From Gossypium raimondii (Eukaryota; Streptophyta; Magnoliopsida; Malvales; Malvaceae): DNA of 64,000 nucleotides. The stretch spans positions 57,421,980 to 57,485,979 of the forward strand of contig NC_068575.1 of NCBI RefSeq assembly GCF_025698545.1, written 5' to 3'. Of this stretch, positions 11,998 through 22,200 are shown in pieces. The notes beneath the pieces were generated by a model, which was not told where the DNA came from, made no database searches, and saw only the letters and a program-made list of their open reading frames with translations. Position 1 is the first letter of the stretch, and every line of letters begins with the position of its first letter. The position numbers were made by a program, and so were the translations under genes.

Positions 11998-14746
11998 TGT
12001 AACACCCCGACCCGCGTCCGTCACCCGGATTAGAGTTACAAGGCATTACTAAACAAAGCACACATTCGAAAACACATAAAACCCAATTTAAACAAAATGA
12101 TCATGAACAAAACATTTTTTTTTAAACCAAACTGATCACAAACATGGAAATTAAACCATTTTCGTATGGCTATTTATATTTTATGATCCAAAACTAACCA
12201 AAAACAAACTCAAGTCTATACATGCCATAAAATCGAGATCAACTTAACAAAATACCAAAAGAAGTCGATAGTGTGATAGACTATGCTGATGATCCCCGAG
12301 CTCGTAACGCGACTCCAAAATCTATAAAACAAATGGACAAAAACAATCAAAGTAAGCTTTTATAGCTTAGTAAGTTTATAGCAAATTAAAAATACATATA
12401 AACGAACATATGTATAAACATTATATGCTTATAATCAAGTTACAGACATAATCATTAATTGCATATACTAATTTCTAATATACTTATCATTTGGATTTCA
12501 TCGAATGCATTTCTATGATCTTTTCAATACATATGTCAAAAGCTTATATTTTTACTTATCAACTTCATGAACCAAATGCACATTTATACTTCTAATCCAC
12601 ATGTGCGAATGCATACATGTATATTCAACAATCTTCATAACAACCAATATATATGTGCCTATTCACTAAACACATAGATCCAAACATTTATATGCTCATC
12701 AAATACATATAAATAAATGTTCATATACTTATCCATTATATAACCCAAAATCATTTACATATTTATATATATCAAATGCATATAATCACTTAATTTAACA
12801 TATTCACCTAAGACTTAACTCGCTAAGCTTATAGCTTTGATTCAGATCACCAAGACTTAGCCTGCTAGGTTTATAACTGATTCAGATCACCGCACTTAGC
12901 CTGCTAGACTTATAGCCTGCTTTGGATCACCAAGACTTAGCCTGCTAGACGTAAAGTCTGAAAAATTCACCCAAGATTAAGCACGCTGCTAGGCGCTTAG
13001 CCTCAAAATTTCAATTTCACAGATACAAAGATGATTCATCGTACATTTCTTAATAGCAACACATGTTCATAACATTTATGTATAATTCACAACCTCAACT
13101 TTATCTCCGAAAATTTGTAATCCATGTTCAAGCATACAAGCATTCACAAATTATACTTTTAATCCAACTCAAGTATTTGTATATGTGTTTATATCTATTC
13201 AACCACACACATGCATATGTAAAGTCCATACTTTACATTCATTTCAAAAACTTATATATATACACATAACTATATATTCAACCTCACACATATGCATGAA
13301 AATATAGAATTCATACTTTTAATTCCATTCAAAACTTATACATGTATATACATATATATATATTCAAACTTTATATATATAAATATATCATCCATACATT
13401 TAATTAAACTCAAGATCTTATACATATTCATATATACATATTCGAACTTCATTTATGCATATATATAACATTCATACTTAACTAATTTCAATTTATATAC
13501 TTTCAATTATAGCTCATCAAATATACAATAGATATACATATATATTTACATATATTCGAACTTCATTTATGCATATGTATAACATTCATACTTAACTAAT
13601 TTCAATTCATATATTTTTAATTATAGCTCATCAAATATACAATAGATATACATATATATATATATATATGCTGATTTAATAACATTAAATTGCTAATAGA
13701 CTTACCTCGGACGATGGAAAATCGAAGTCGGACGATTATTTGACTAATTTGGCTTTTCCCCGATCTAACTCCGATTTCTTTGGTTCTCGATCTAAATATA
13801 TTCAAAATGAGATAATTTATTTATTAACACATTCAATTTAGTCCAAAAACACATAATTTGGCAAATTACTATTTTGCCCCTAATATTTACACTTTTTGCA
13901 ATTTACTCCCTATTGCATAAAACACAATTTACACAAAATTTGCCCATACCACACAAGGGTCGAATATTCATGGTTATCATAAAAGTCCACACATTTCATT
14001 TATTTCACATTTTAGTCCCCCAAAAATTTAATTTCACAATTTAGCCCTATTTACTCAATTTCACTAAAAATTCAAAGACAAAACATTTTAATCTTTCACC
14101 CATCTTTCATATTTCATCATCAACTATCGAAAAGCTCAAACATTCATCAATGGCATATCTCAAAATCACCATCAAATTCTAAAATTAAAGCATGGGTCTT
14201 GTAGTACACAAAGCAACTATCTCAAAAACGTAAAAATTATAAAAAAAAACGAAACAAAACTAACCTCAATCAAGCTATGAAAGTGCCAAATTTTAGAAAG
14301 CCATTGTTGGGTTCTTCATGCTTAACATTCGGCTAAGAAAATATGAGAACATTCATCTTTTCATCATTTATTTTTAATTATAATGTTTAATTCAACAATT
14401 GACTAAATTAACCTTATTATAATAAATATATATAATATATATTAAGGTCAATTATGTCATATGCCACCCACTATCTACTTTATGGTCTTATTGCATCATA
14501 AATCCTCCCATTTAAAAAGACATCAACAATTAGGTGCTTTTATAATTAACCCCTAAATTTTCATTTTACGCGATTAAGCCCTTTTATTAAATTGGACGCT
14601 TAAACGACGAAATTAAAACACTAAAATTTCACACAATCAAATGCACACAAAATAAACACACAAAATAATATTAAAATATTCTTTTGACTCGGACTTGTGG
14701 TCCCGAAACCACTATGTCCGATTAGAGTCGAAATCGGGCTGTTACA
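11998..14746 (-). mobile_element. Nested solo LTR, 2749 bp, with perfect 5-bp target duplication
   Basis: It starts TGTAACACCCCG and ends CGGGCTGTTACA, the inverted form of a plus-oriented LTR, so the element lies on the minus strand. TCCTG flanks it exactly at 11993-11997 and 14747-14751. Removing it rejoins the CACGG block of the surrounding LTR. No internal coding region exists, so it is a solo LTR left by recombination between the LTRs of a full element. A/T-rich ends of the region 13060-13670 contain TATATA runs. Confidence 0.9.
12815..12965. repeat. Tandem array inside solo LTR (about 42-50 bp units)
   Basis: Three to four imperfect copies of a unit containing CACCAAGACTTAGCCTGCTAG and TTTATAGCCTG. 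Confidence 0.75.
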
Positions 14747-14839
14747 TCCTGACCGTGTGACCTCTACAGTGTTGAAATTTTTGAATAAATTTAAAAAATT
14801 TTATGAGTTTCCGATTTAGTCCCGAGCTTCCCATTATAG

Positions 14840-15165
14840 TGTTCTTGTAAGCTTCCCGTTAAATACTCTTCGGAGCATCCCGATCGGTTGTGACCCTACA
14901 TATGTTGTAGGCACACCTCAACTCTTATGAGCATCTCATTATATGGCTCTTCGTGAGCTTCCCGATTAAAGGCTCTTTGTGAGCTTCCCGTTAGTCCTCG
15001 CTTGAACTTCCCATTATATGGCTATCTGGTACTTGCCGTTAATTGCTCTTCGGAGCTACCCGTTAATTGCTCTTTGGAGCTACCTATTATAGGCTCATTG
15101 TAAGCTTCTCGTTATAGTGCTTGAGAGAGAGCTTTCTGTTTAAGTACTCATAAAAGCACTCCCAG
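14840..15165. repeat. Tandem array inside LTR ('gctcttcggagctacc' units)
   Basis: Many imperfect copies of a roughly 30-40 bp unit with GCTCTTCGGAGC or GCTCTTTGTGAGCTTCCCG. Each unit is itself partly palindromic (GAGC/GCTC). Confidence 0.7.
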
Positions 15166-16528
15166 ATATGAATTGATGGATTTATAGTATTGTACACTTT
15201 ACGTGTACTACCCAAGTATCCATTGAGATTTCAAATGATTCAACGGGTGAAATTCTGACATGAGAACATGCGAAATCAAAATGAAACTATTATCTGTATA
15301 TACATGAAATAATAGGAAACTCGATACCTGATGAGCTTATCCTTATTCTTGTTATTCACATGAAATACATGGCTAACATGTTTGTTGAGGTTATATGTGT
15401 TAGGTTAATTGCCAAATTACTTTGGATGTATTACGCATGTTTATTGTATGAGTAAATGAATGGTAAGATAATTTCCCGTTATACGAACTTACTAAGCATT
15501 AAGTGCTTACTCAGTTGTATTTTCTTTATTTTATAGTACTCAGAAGCTCGTCAGTTTGGAAGCTTGGCAGAGATCACTCACACTATCCACTGGCCCATTT
15601 CGGTACAATTATGAAACTAATTTTGGTTATAATGGCATGTGTAGGTTAACTTGTCCATTGTTGGCATTTTAAATATTTTGGTTGTAACTAGCCATTAGTA
15701 TGGCTTGTGTTTGGCATATTTTGAAATATGTATATATATGGCCTTAACATGTTTGATGTGTGAAATTGAAATGGTTTAATGATGGTAAGCATATTGATGA
15801 ATGGATGGAGATAGCATAATTGATAAAGTATGCATATATGTAAATTTAATCAATTAGGTAAGATTGAGTATAGGAATACAAGTGATGAAATATCATGCAT
15901 AAGACTTGGTTTTGGCTTGGTTTAAATGTCTTGAATTGGTTGGTGAACGTGTTTAAGTGTTTATGTAGGTGGAAGATGAAATTGGGTGAGGAATAAGACT
16001 TGGAAATAGCCTTATTTTGTCCATATGGGCAGAGACACGGGCGTGTGTCTCAACCGTGTGCACATGGGCGTGTGTTCTAGTTGTGTGTCTCCTGCATCTT
16101 AAAAATTCAAAACAAAATGCTCATGAATTTTCACACGGCCTGGCACACGGGCTTGTGGCTTGGCCATGTGACCCCTGCACTTAAATGTTTTGTAAGTTAG
16201 AGAGTTACACGGGTTGGAGACACGGCCGTGTGCCCTACTTCAAATACCACACGACCTAAGACAATGGTGTGTGACCACACGGGCATGTGTCCCCTGCACT
16301 TTGGAAAATTTTAAAATTTCGCGAAAAATTCTCTGAGTTTTCGATTTAGTCCCGATTCGATTCTAAAGTGAAATTTGAGCCTCGAAGACTCTAATAAAGA
16401 ACTTTATGAATAATAGCTGACATGAATGTTAAATAATAATATGAAATGTCTGTATTTAAATTTGTATATTCCGATAATACTCTATAACCCTGTTCCGACG
16501 ATGGATACAGGTTAGGGGTGTTACATCA

Positions 16529-16745
16529 GTGGCACCTTAGACTATAGCATTTTATTATCTGAAGATAGTGCTATGTCATTGGTAGGCTACACTGATGCAA
16601 ATATGGCTTGAAATGTGGATAGTTAAAAGAGCACATCAGGTGGTTACTTCTACCTTAATTCAAACTTAGTTTTCTAATACAACAATAAGCAAAACTCCAT
16701 CTCACTTTTGATTTTGTGGTTGAAACTATCGCCATAGTTCCAAAA
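16529..16745 (+). pseudogene. Ty1/Copia RT-RNase H fragment
   Basis: Plus-strand translation gives GTLDYSILLSEDSAM, then SLVGYTDANMA, a stop, NVDS, a stop, KSTSGGYFYLNSNLVF. This is the start of Copia RNase H (usual GYxDADWAG...KSTSGY). Several stops show that it is dead. It begins four bases after the LTR tail at 16525 and no matching half lies left of 10063. Confidence 0.8.
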
Positions 16746-16811
16746 CACTATTTTAACTACAATTTTAATTTGCTAAGCAACTCTCTTGATTCTAAAAAAG
16801 TTTTTGACAAC

Positions 16812-17243
16812 TGTTAGGATCGACCCGATTAAGCAACAAGTAACAAAAAATAGCAAAATAAATTGAGAAATTGAACACACATAACGTGGAAAAACTCCTC
16901 CAAAGAGGATAAAAAACCACGGGCAAAGACAATTTTACTATAATGGCAAAAGAACGAAGAGTACAAAAGATGGAGATAAAAAACTAAACCTCAAAAACAA
17001 AAAACCCTCAAAACGTAAACACAAAATTTTCTAAATGTGTTATGAGTTTTAGTATCTAATGGGTGTATTTTCTAAAGTTGTAAAAGAACCTATTTATATG
17101 CTAAATTAGTAGGTCAAATAAATTATGCTAATAAATACTAAATATATTATGCTAATAAATACTAAATATTCTAGAAAGAAATATATTTTGTTTAACTTGG
17201 CTTGCAAGCAATCTCTTAGAATTTGGGTCACACAACTTTAACA
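16812..17243 (-). repeat. Copia 3' LTR
   Basis: This is the downstream LTR in minus-strand reading. It is bounded by ACAAC on the left and by the polypurine tract on the right. Confidence 0.88.
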
Positions 17244-17254
17244 ATCTCCACCTT
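17244..17254 (-). other. Polypurine tract of the Copia derivative
   Basis: AAGGTGGAGAT on the minus strand directly abuts the LTR TGTTAAAG. This is the classic position and form of the plus-strand primer in plant Copia elements. Confidence 0.8.
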
Positions 17255-17300
17255 GACACGAATTCTTACAACATCATTTTTGCCAAAGCCCGCCACGGGC

Positions 17301-17921
17301 CTATCTTGAACTATGCAGGGAATTAACTGAGTCAAATCTGTGCTTAGAAGCTGGAAGAGTTCTAGCTTTCGACCTGTGCACTACCAAATCAAAACTAACC
17401 CGGGTCTGGTTTTCACGAACACAGTGCCCTAACTTTTCAAAACCTACATCCAAAATAGAACCTCTCTTCAACGAAACAGTCATACCTTTTTCTCTCCTAT
17501 GACTAAGTTGCCTCCACTCCAAATGAGTTAACTTCGACTCCGTAACGAACGAGAGACGTTCGATTTCACCAATTACTGTAGAACCTTCCAGAATATAAAG
17601 ACTACATGTTCTTTTACCTTTTAACAAAATGAGAGCTCCACGAGATACTTTAATGCCGCTCAACTCGATGTTGATTCTGCATCCTTTGAAGTCTAAAATA
17701 CTCAAGGAGATGAGATTCTTTTATAAATCAGGTACATACCTGACATCTGAAAGTGTCCTAATCATCCCATCATGTATCCTAATTTTAACAGTACCAATAC
17801 CAATTACCTTACTAGATGAATTGTTTCCCATGCGTACAACTCCACCTTCAACCGAACTATATGTGGATAACCGTTCTCTATTGTGACACATGTGGAAAGA
17901 ACATACCGAATCTAGGGCCAC
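17301..17921 (-). pseudogene. Copia protease-end / GAG-pre-integrase fragment
   Basis: Two minus-strand frames continue the gag frame. The first has LDSVCSFHMCHNRERLSTYS and GVVRMGNNSSSKVIGIGTVK, then IRTLSDVRYVPDL. The second has GALILLKGKRTCSLYILEG and STVIGEIERL, then HRREKGMTVSLKRG. This is the usual protease-to-GAG-pre-integrase order. A stop near 17718 separates them. The zinc-binding H/C pattern that should close the pre-integrase domain is eroded (LGHCVRENQTRVSF), and coding ends where integrase should begin. Confidence 0.8.
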
Positions 17922-18622
17922 TCGGACGTGAGCTTGGAGTTATCACTCGTTGGCACTAACAAGAAATCATCACCACTTTTATCAGCCAAATTAGCACTAA
18001 CTACATCTTCCTCATTACTCTCAGCATCTCTTTTATTTCGCAGTTTATAATAATCTGCTTTGACGTGACCTAACTTTTTATAATAGTGACACATTTTGTC
18101 TCGTTTCTTTGATGTTACCAAAATAGAGGCTTGCTTATCTGCCTTGTTATCCAAACCAAACTCATTGTTGAGTTTGTTTCTACTCAACAAATGACCCTTC
18201 ACATCTTCAAACGAGAGTTTGTCTCTGCCATAAATCAGGGCCTCCTTGAAAAACTTGTATGAATGAAGTAAAGAGTACAATAATAGCATAGCATGATCTT
18301 CATCGTCAATATGAACATCAACGTTCTTTAAATCATTTAAAAGAGAAATGAATTGATTGATGTGATCTCTAAGAAACTCATATTCGTTCATGCGAAACGT
18401 AAATAGACGTTGTTTCAACACTAAACGATTAGCCAAAGACTTAGTTGCATAAAGAGTTTCTAACCTTTTCCACAAGGCGGATGAGGTCTTCTTCATCAAT
18501 ACCTCCTGCAATACCGTATTCACGAGGCACAACTGGATTGTAGACAATGCCTTTTCATCAAGCTCTTCCCATTTTGTTTGATTTAGATTCTCAGGCTTTT
18601 TCTCGGTAACAACCTTTTTCAA
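17912..18622 (-). CDS. Copia Gag-like protein, open frame of 236 codons
   Basis: Gag polyprotein of Copia type (UBN2 family). Core motifs visible include SALWKRLETLYATKSLANRL, LKQRLFTFRMNE and HINQFISLLNDLKNVD, then LLYSLLHSYKFFKEALIYG and LSFEDVKGHLLSRN. The nucleic-acid-binding zinc knuckle, normally CX2CX4HX4C, reads CHYYKKLGHVKADYYKL. The second and last cysteines are tyrosines, so zinc binding is probably lost although the frame stays open. The true start may lie upstream: related frames continue to the primer site, and a stop near 18627 now limits it. Intact Gag forms the virus-like particle of the retrotransposon. Confidence 0.82.
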   Translation of the reverse strand: MKKVVTEKKPENLNQTKWEELDEKALSTIQLCLVNTVLQEVLMKKTSSALWKRLETLYATKSLANRLVLKQRLFTFRMNEYEFLRDHINQFISLLNDLKNVDVHIDDEDHAMLLLYSLLHSYKFFKEALIYGRDKLSFEDVKGHLLSRNKLNNEFGLDNKADKQASILVTSKKRDKMCHYYKKLGHVKADYYKLRNKRDAESNEEDVVSANLADKSGDDFLLVPTSDNSKLTSEWP

Positions 18623-18751
18623 GCCGGTTTAAACTAGAATTGTCATCATTCGAACTTGCCATAGATTGAAATTTGTCTCACCATCGAACTTCTCAATATC
18701 AAACCTTGTTGCTGTCATCTCTGAACGGGCTAATCTATGAAAATTGAACTC

Positions 18752-18763
18752 GCTCTGATACCA
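18752..18763 (-). other. Primer binding site, tRNA-iMet type
   Basis: TGGTATCAGAGC on the minus strand, two bases from the end of the 5' LTR. It matches the plant initiator-methionine tRNA 3' end used by Copia elements and fixes the element's orientation. Confidence 0.92.
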
Positions 18764-18765
18764 CT

Positions 18766-19210
18766 TGTTTGGATCGACCGATTAAGCAACAAGTAACAAA
18801 AAATAGCGGAATAAATTGAGAAATTGAACACACAAATTTAACGTGGAAAAACCCCTCCAAAGAGGATAAAAAAACACGGGCAAAGACAATTTTACTATAA
18901 TGGCAAAAGAACGAATAGTACAAAAGATGGAGATAAAAAACTGAACCCCGAAAAACCCGAAAACAAAGAACCCTCAAAACGTAAACACAAAATTCTCTAA
19001 ATGTGTTATGAGTTCTAATCTCTAATGGGTGTATTTTCTAAGGTTGTAAACGAAACTATTTATAGGCTAAATTAGTAGGTCAAATAAACTATGCTAATCA
19101 ATGCTAAATATATTATACTAATAAATACTAAATCTTCTAAAAAGAAAATATATTTTGTTTAACTTGACTGGCAAGCAATCTCTTAAAATTTGGGTCACAC
19201 AACTTTGACA
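18766..19210 (-). repeat. Copia 5' LTR
   Basis: Direct repeat of 16812-17243. It is flanked on the right by ACAAC and on the left by the primer binding site. Confidence 0.88.
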
Positions 19211-19215
19211 ACAAC

Positions 19216-22200
19216 ATTGAAGCAAACTCATAGTAAAAATAAATTAAATTGATTAAAAATAATTAAGACACAACTTTTCAGAAAAGAACTATAATAATAT
19301 ATACAAAATATCTCTGAATTTAAATGGTGGTTCAATTAAAGTGTTTACTGAATCATTTTTAGTTGGATAATCTTTTGCTTTAAATAGTCTTTTTTTTTTC
19401 TGTGATGCGTAACGATCTAGCTAATTTAACACTTGAGATTTGGATATATGATATTAGATTAGGTACATGAGGCCTAACATCAAAAGTTAAGTTTTAGATT
19501 CCATCACCATTCCCGTAATAAAGTTTAAGCTTAGATATTGATTTAAATAATCCTTCCAAGCAAGCTTCATACCAATAGCCATTTCAAAACCAAACTAAGT
19601 TTGGAGAAACTTCCTTTTGGCCTTCCTAAAGTGCAACACACTCCACTTTTTCTTTTAATTCTGGCTTAGTTTAATAAACAATAAAAATTGATTTGGAACA
19701 TAATTATTTTATATAAACCCAGGAAAAAGTACAATAATAAAAATAATTTTATATCAATATTTATAAGTGAAATTGAATAAAAATATAATTGTTAAATAGA
19801 AGGGACTAGATCAACTTTAACTAAAATATTTGTATAGGATCCAATCCTTAGGTGGTAAATTATATTAAAAAAAAAAAGGATATTTATGTTACATGAGAAA
19901 TAAAGCAGTTGACTAGGTGTAGACATTGAATGTTTCATAAAAGTAAGAAGAGAGCATGAAAGCATATGCAAATTCAAGGAAGATGCAATATGTGAGAGAA
20001 AGTCTTTATCCAAATGCTAAAATGAGAGCCAGAAGAGGTCATTTTAAGTGTATAATTGTTATACTCGTAGGTACATTTTCTGCCCTGGGAATGGAATTCA
20101 CGTCATCATAGCTACTCGGGTTGAGGGCATAATTGATATATTTGTGTCCTTAATTTTGTTTATTTTCTATAACTGTAATTCATCCTTAAGCATGTGTCCT
20201 AAAACAGATAGCCCACGCATGAGAACTTTTGGATTAAGTCAACTACTATTTATGGAGCTTGATATGAGATAAATAATTGTTTTGTATTTACTTACTTATG
20301 ATTTTCCTTTTAAAGATAGTTATTTTAAATATTTTTATTATCTTTTATTTTACTATTTTATCCTATCATCTCTATGAAGTTAGGATGAAACTCCTCTCTA
20401 TCATTTTTCGGTATTTAGAATAATAAATAGTTAATTCGGGTAATTAGTTACATAATTATTTTTGATTCTATAATTAGAACAAGATAGTATAATTTGATTG
20501 TGTCAAGTTGTTGAATTATGTTATTAGAGTGCGTAATTTAATTTAAATTTCTTATGCAAGTGGGTTTGATGATTAGAGTTGAGTCTTTTTTAGTTTGCAA
20601 CTCATTTGATGAATTAAATCTTAAGAGTAGTTCTTAGGATTTTTCGCCTAACAATGGTTAATTGTCTAGTTGTTCTTGCAATTAACTTACAATCTACAAA
20701 AAGATTTGTGGTTTGAAGTTATTCTTCGATGGTCGTAACCAGCTAGCTCATCATTGAATAAGGAAATATCTATAAAATGCGATCAATTCCGATATCATGA
20801 ACATTGCACCTGAGGCTGAAATTTTCAACATATTAATTGGTTCTTATTATTTTGAATTACTGTTATTTTGCATTTTGTTTTCTTTGGTTTATATTTATAT
20901 TTATGGTTTTTGAAATATTTAAAACCCTTTTTCTTCTTTTTTTTCTCACAAATTACTTACTCATGCTTACAACTAAGTCTTATTCACCACAAATTTAATT
21001 CTTTTAATCCAATCTCTGTCAGATTCAATCATACTTCCCTAACTACAAATTTTTTCAACTGAAATTAAAATAGATGGATTCTATGTCCTTGATTTAAAGA
21101 GCATTGCTATAACACTTTCAAGAATAACCATCACATTAAGTTTAATTTCATTTTTCTAGATTTATCAACACCCGAGATAATCACTTCCGACTCACACCTT
21201 AAATCGGACTTAAGATTAAATTCTACAAGAAGATTACGACAAGAAAAGGGTCCATTCCAAGCCCTTTTCCAACCATAAAGAGCCCTCATCCAAGAAGAAC
21301 AGGACAAGCAAGACAAAAAGCATTAAAGCTCTACTATAGCATGTCCTTTCCAGCTACCAAACCAAGCAAACTCTCTACACTTCATATGGTGTGAGCCGTC
21401 TTCATTGTATTGTTTGATATCCTATGTAACCTCAGTGCTATAACAATAATAATTGATAAAAGATAAGTTCAATAAAACAATATGTGATTTTAAAATTTTC
21501 GAATTTAACTGTATTAGTCTCATGCTATTAAGGGAGGGGAGATTGAGTCTAATTGAGAAATTTTGTTTAATTAGTAATATTGAAAATTTTCAACTCTAAT
21601 TCAAGTTGGGGCTTGAGTAATCAAGGTTTAAATGGATAAATGAGCATAATAATTGAGCTTCTTCTTTTTTAATCTTGAAATCAATTCTAATTTTGAACAT
21701 GAGCTCACCTTTTAGTCTTAAATTCTAAATTTAATTTGAGTTTAAATTTTTTTATTGCGTTGAATTTAATTTAAATTAGAAGAAGGAGCTAAATTTAAGT
21801 ATAATATTAACACGTTTTATATTTGTTAACCTAAGTTTATTTTAAAATTATATTTGCTCATATTATTTTTAATATTTTAAAATATTTATTATTTAATAAT
21901 TTTATATATTTACATTTATTAAAATTATATACAAGCAACTTAAGATTTTTTAAATATGTTTACATTATAGTATTATATATTACTATAGATTTAATTTTTA
22001 TGTGCTATAAACTATATAATATAATATATTGCAAACATAGAAAACGAGTTGAGCAAGTTGAGCTTGAGACTTAAATGCTTGAGTCTAAACTCGACTCATA
22101 TTTGAAATGAACTTAATTTTTTTTTGTCTAAACCTATTTTTCGAACATAATATTTTTTATTTAAATTCCACTAAATTTTAGGCAAACCTTTGAATTTAGA

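Larger units (their letters stand above)
10063..16525 (+). mobile_element. Rearranged pair of related retrotransposon LTRs, split by a nested solo LTR
   Basis: The left edge is TGTAACAGCCC (10063) and the right edge GGGGTGTTACA (16525), the head and tail of one LTR type in plus orientation. The order of landmarks inside is head, 'gctcttatgagctt' block, CACTATCC block near 11305, CACGG block 11772-11992, then (after the nested insert) GATTTAGTCCCGAG, and then again a 'gctcttcggagctacc' block, CACTATCC near 15580, CACGG block 16030-16290, GATTTAGTCCCGA and tail. So the middle of the LTR is present twice. The flanks (TTAAG left, TCAGT right) do not match, which suggests a deletion or recombination joining two LTR copies rather than one clean solo LTR. 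No gag or pol frame remains. A Ty3/Gypsy origin is likely from the LTR style but unproven. Confidence 0.7.
16812..19210 (-). mobile_element. Copia-type deletion derivative, LTR-to-LTR, 2.4 kb
   Basis: Two direct LTRs (16812-17243 and 18766-19210) start TGTT and end AACA/GACA. They share wording such as GATTAAGCAACAAGTAACAA with scattered changes. ACAAC flanks the element exactly at 16807-16811 and 19211-19215. On the minus strand it runs LTR, primer site, gag, protease/GAG-pre-integrase piece, polypurine tract, LTR. Integrase, reverse transcriptase and RNase H are missing, so movement would need help in trans. Full Copia elements are usually about 5 kb. Confidence 0.92.
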
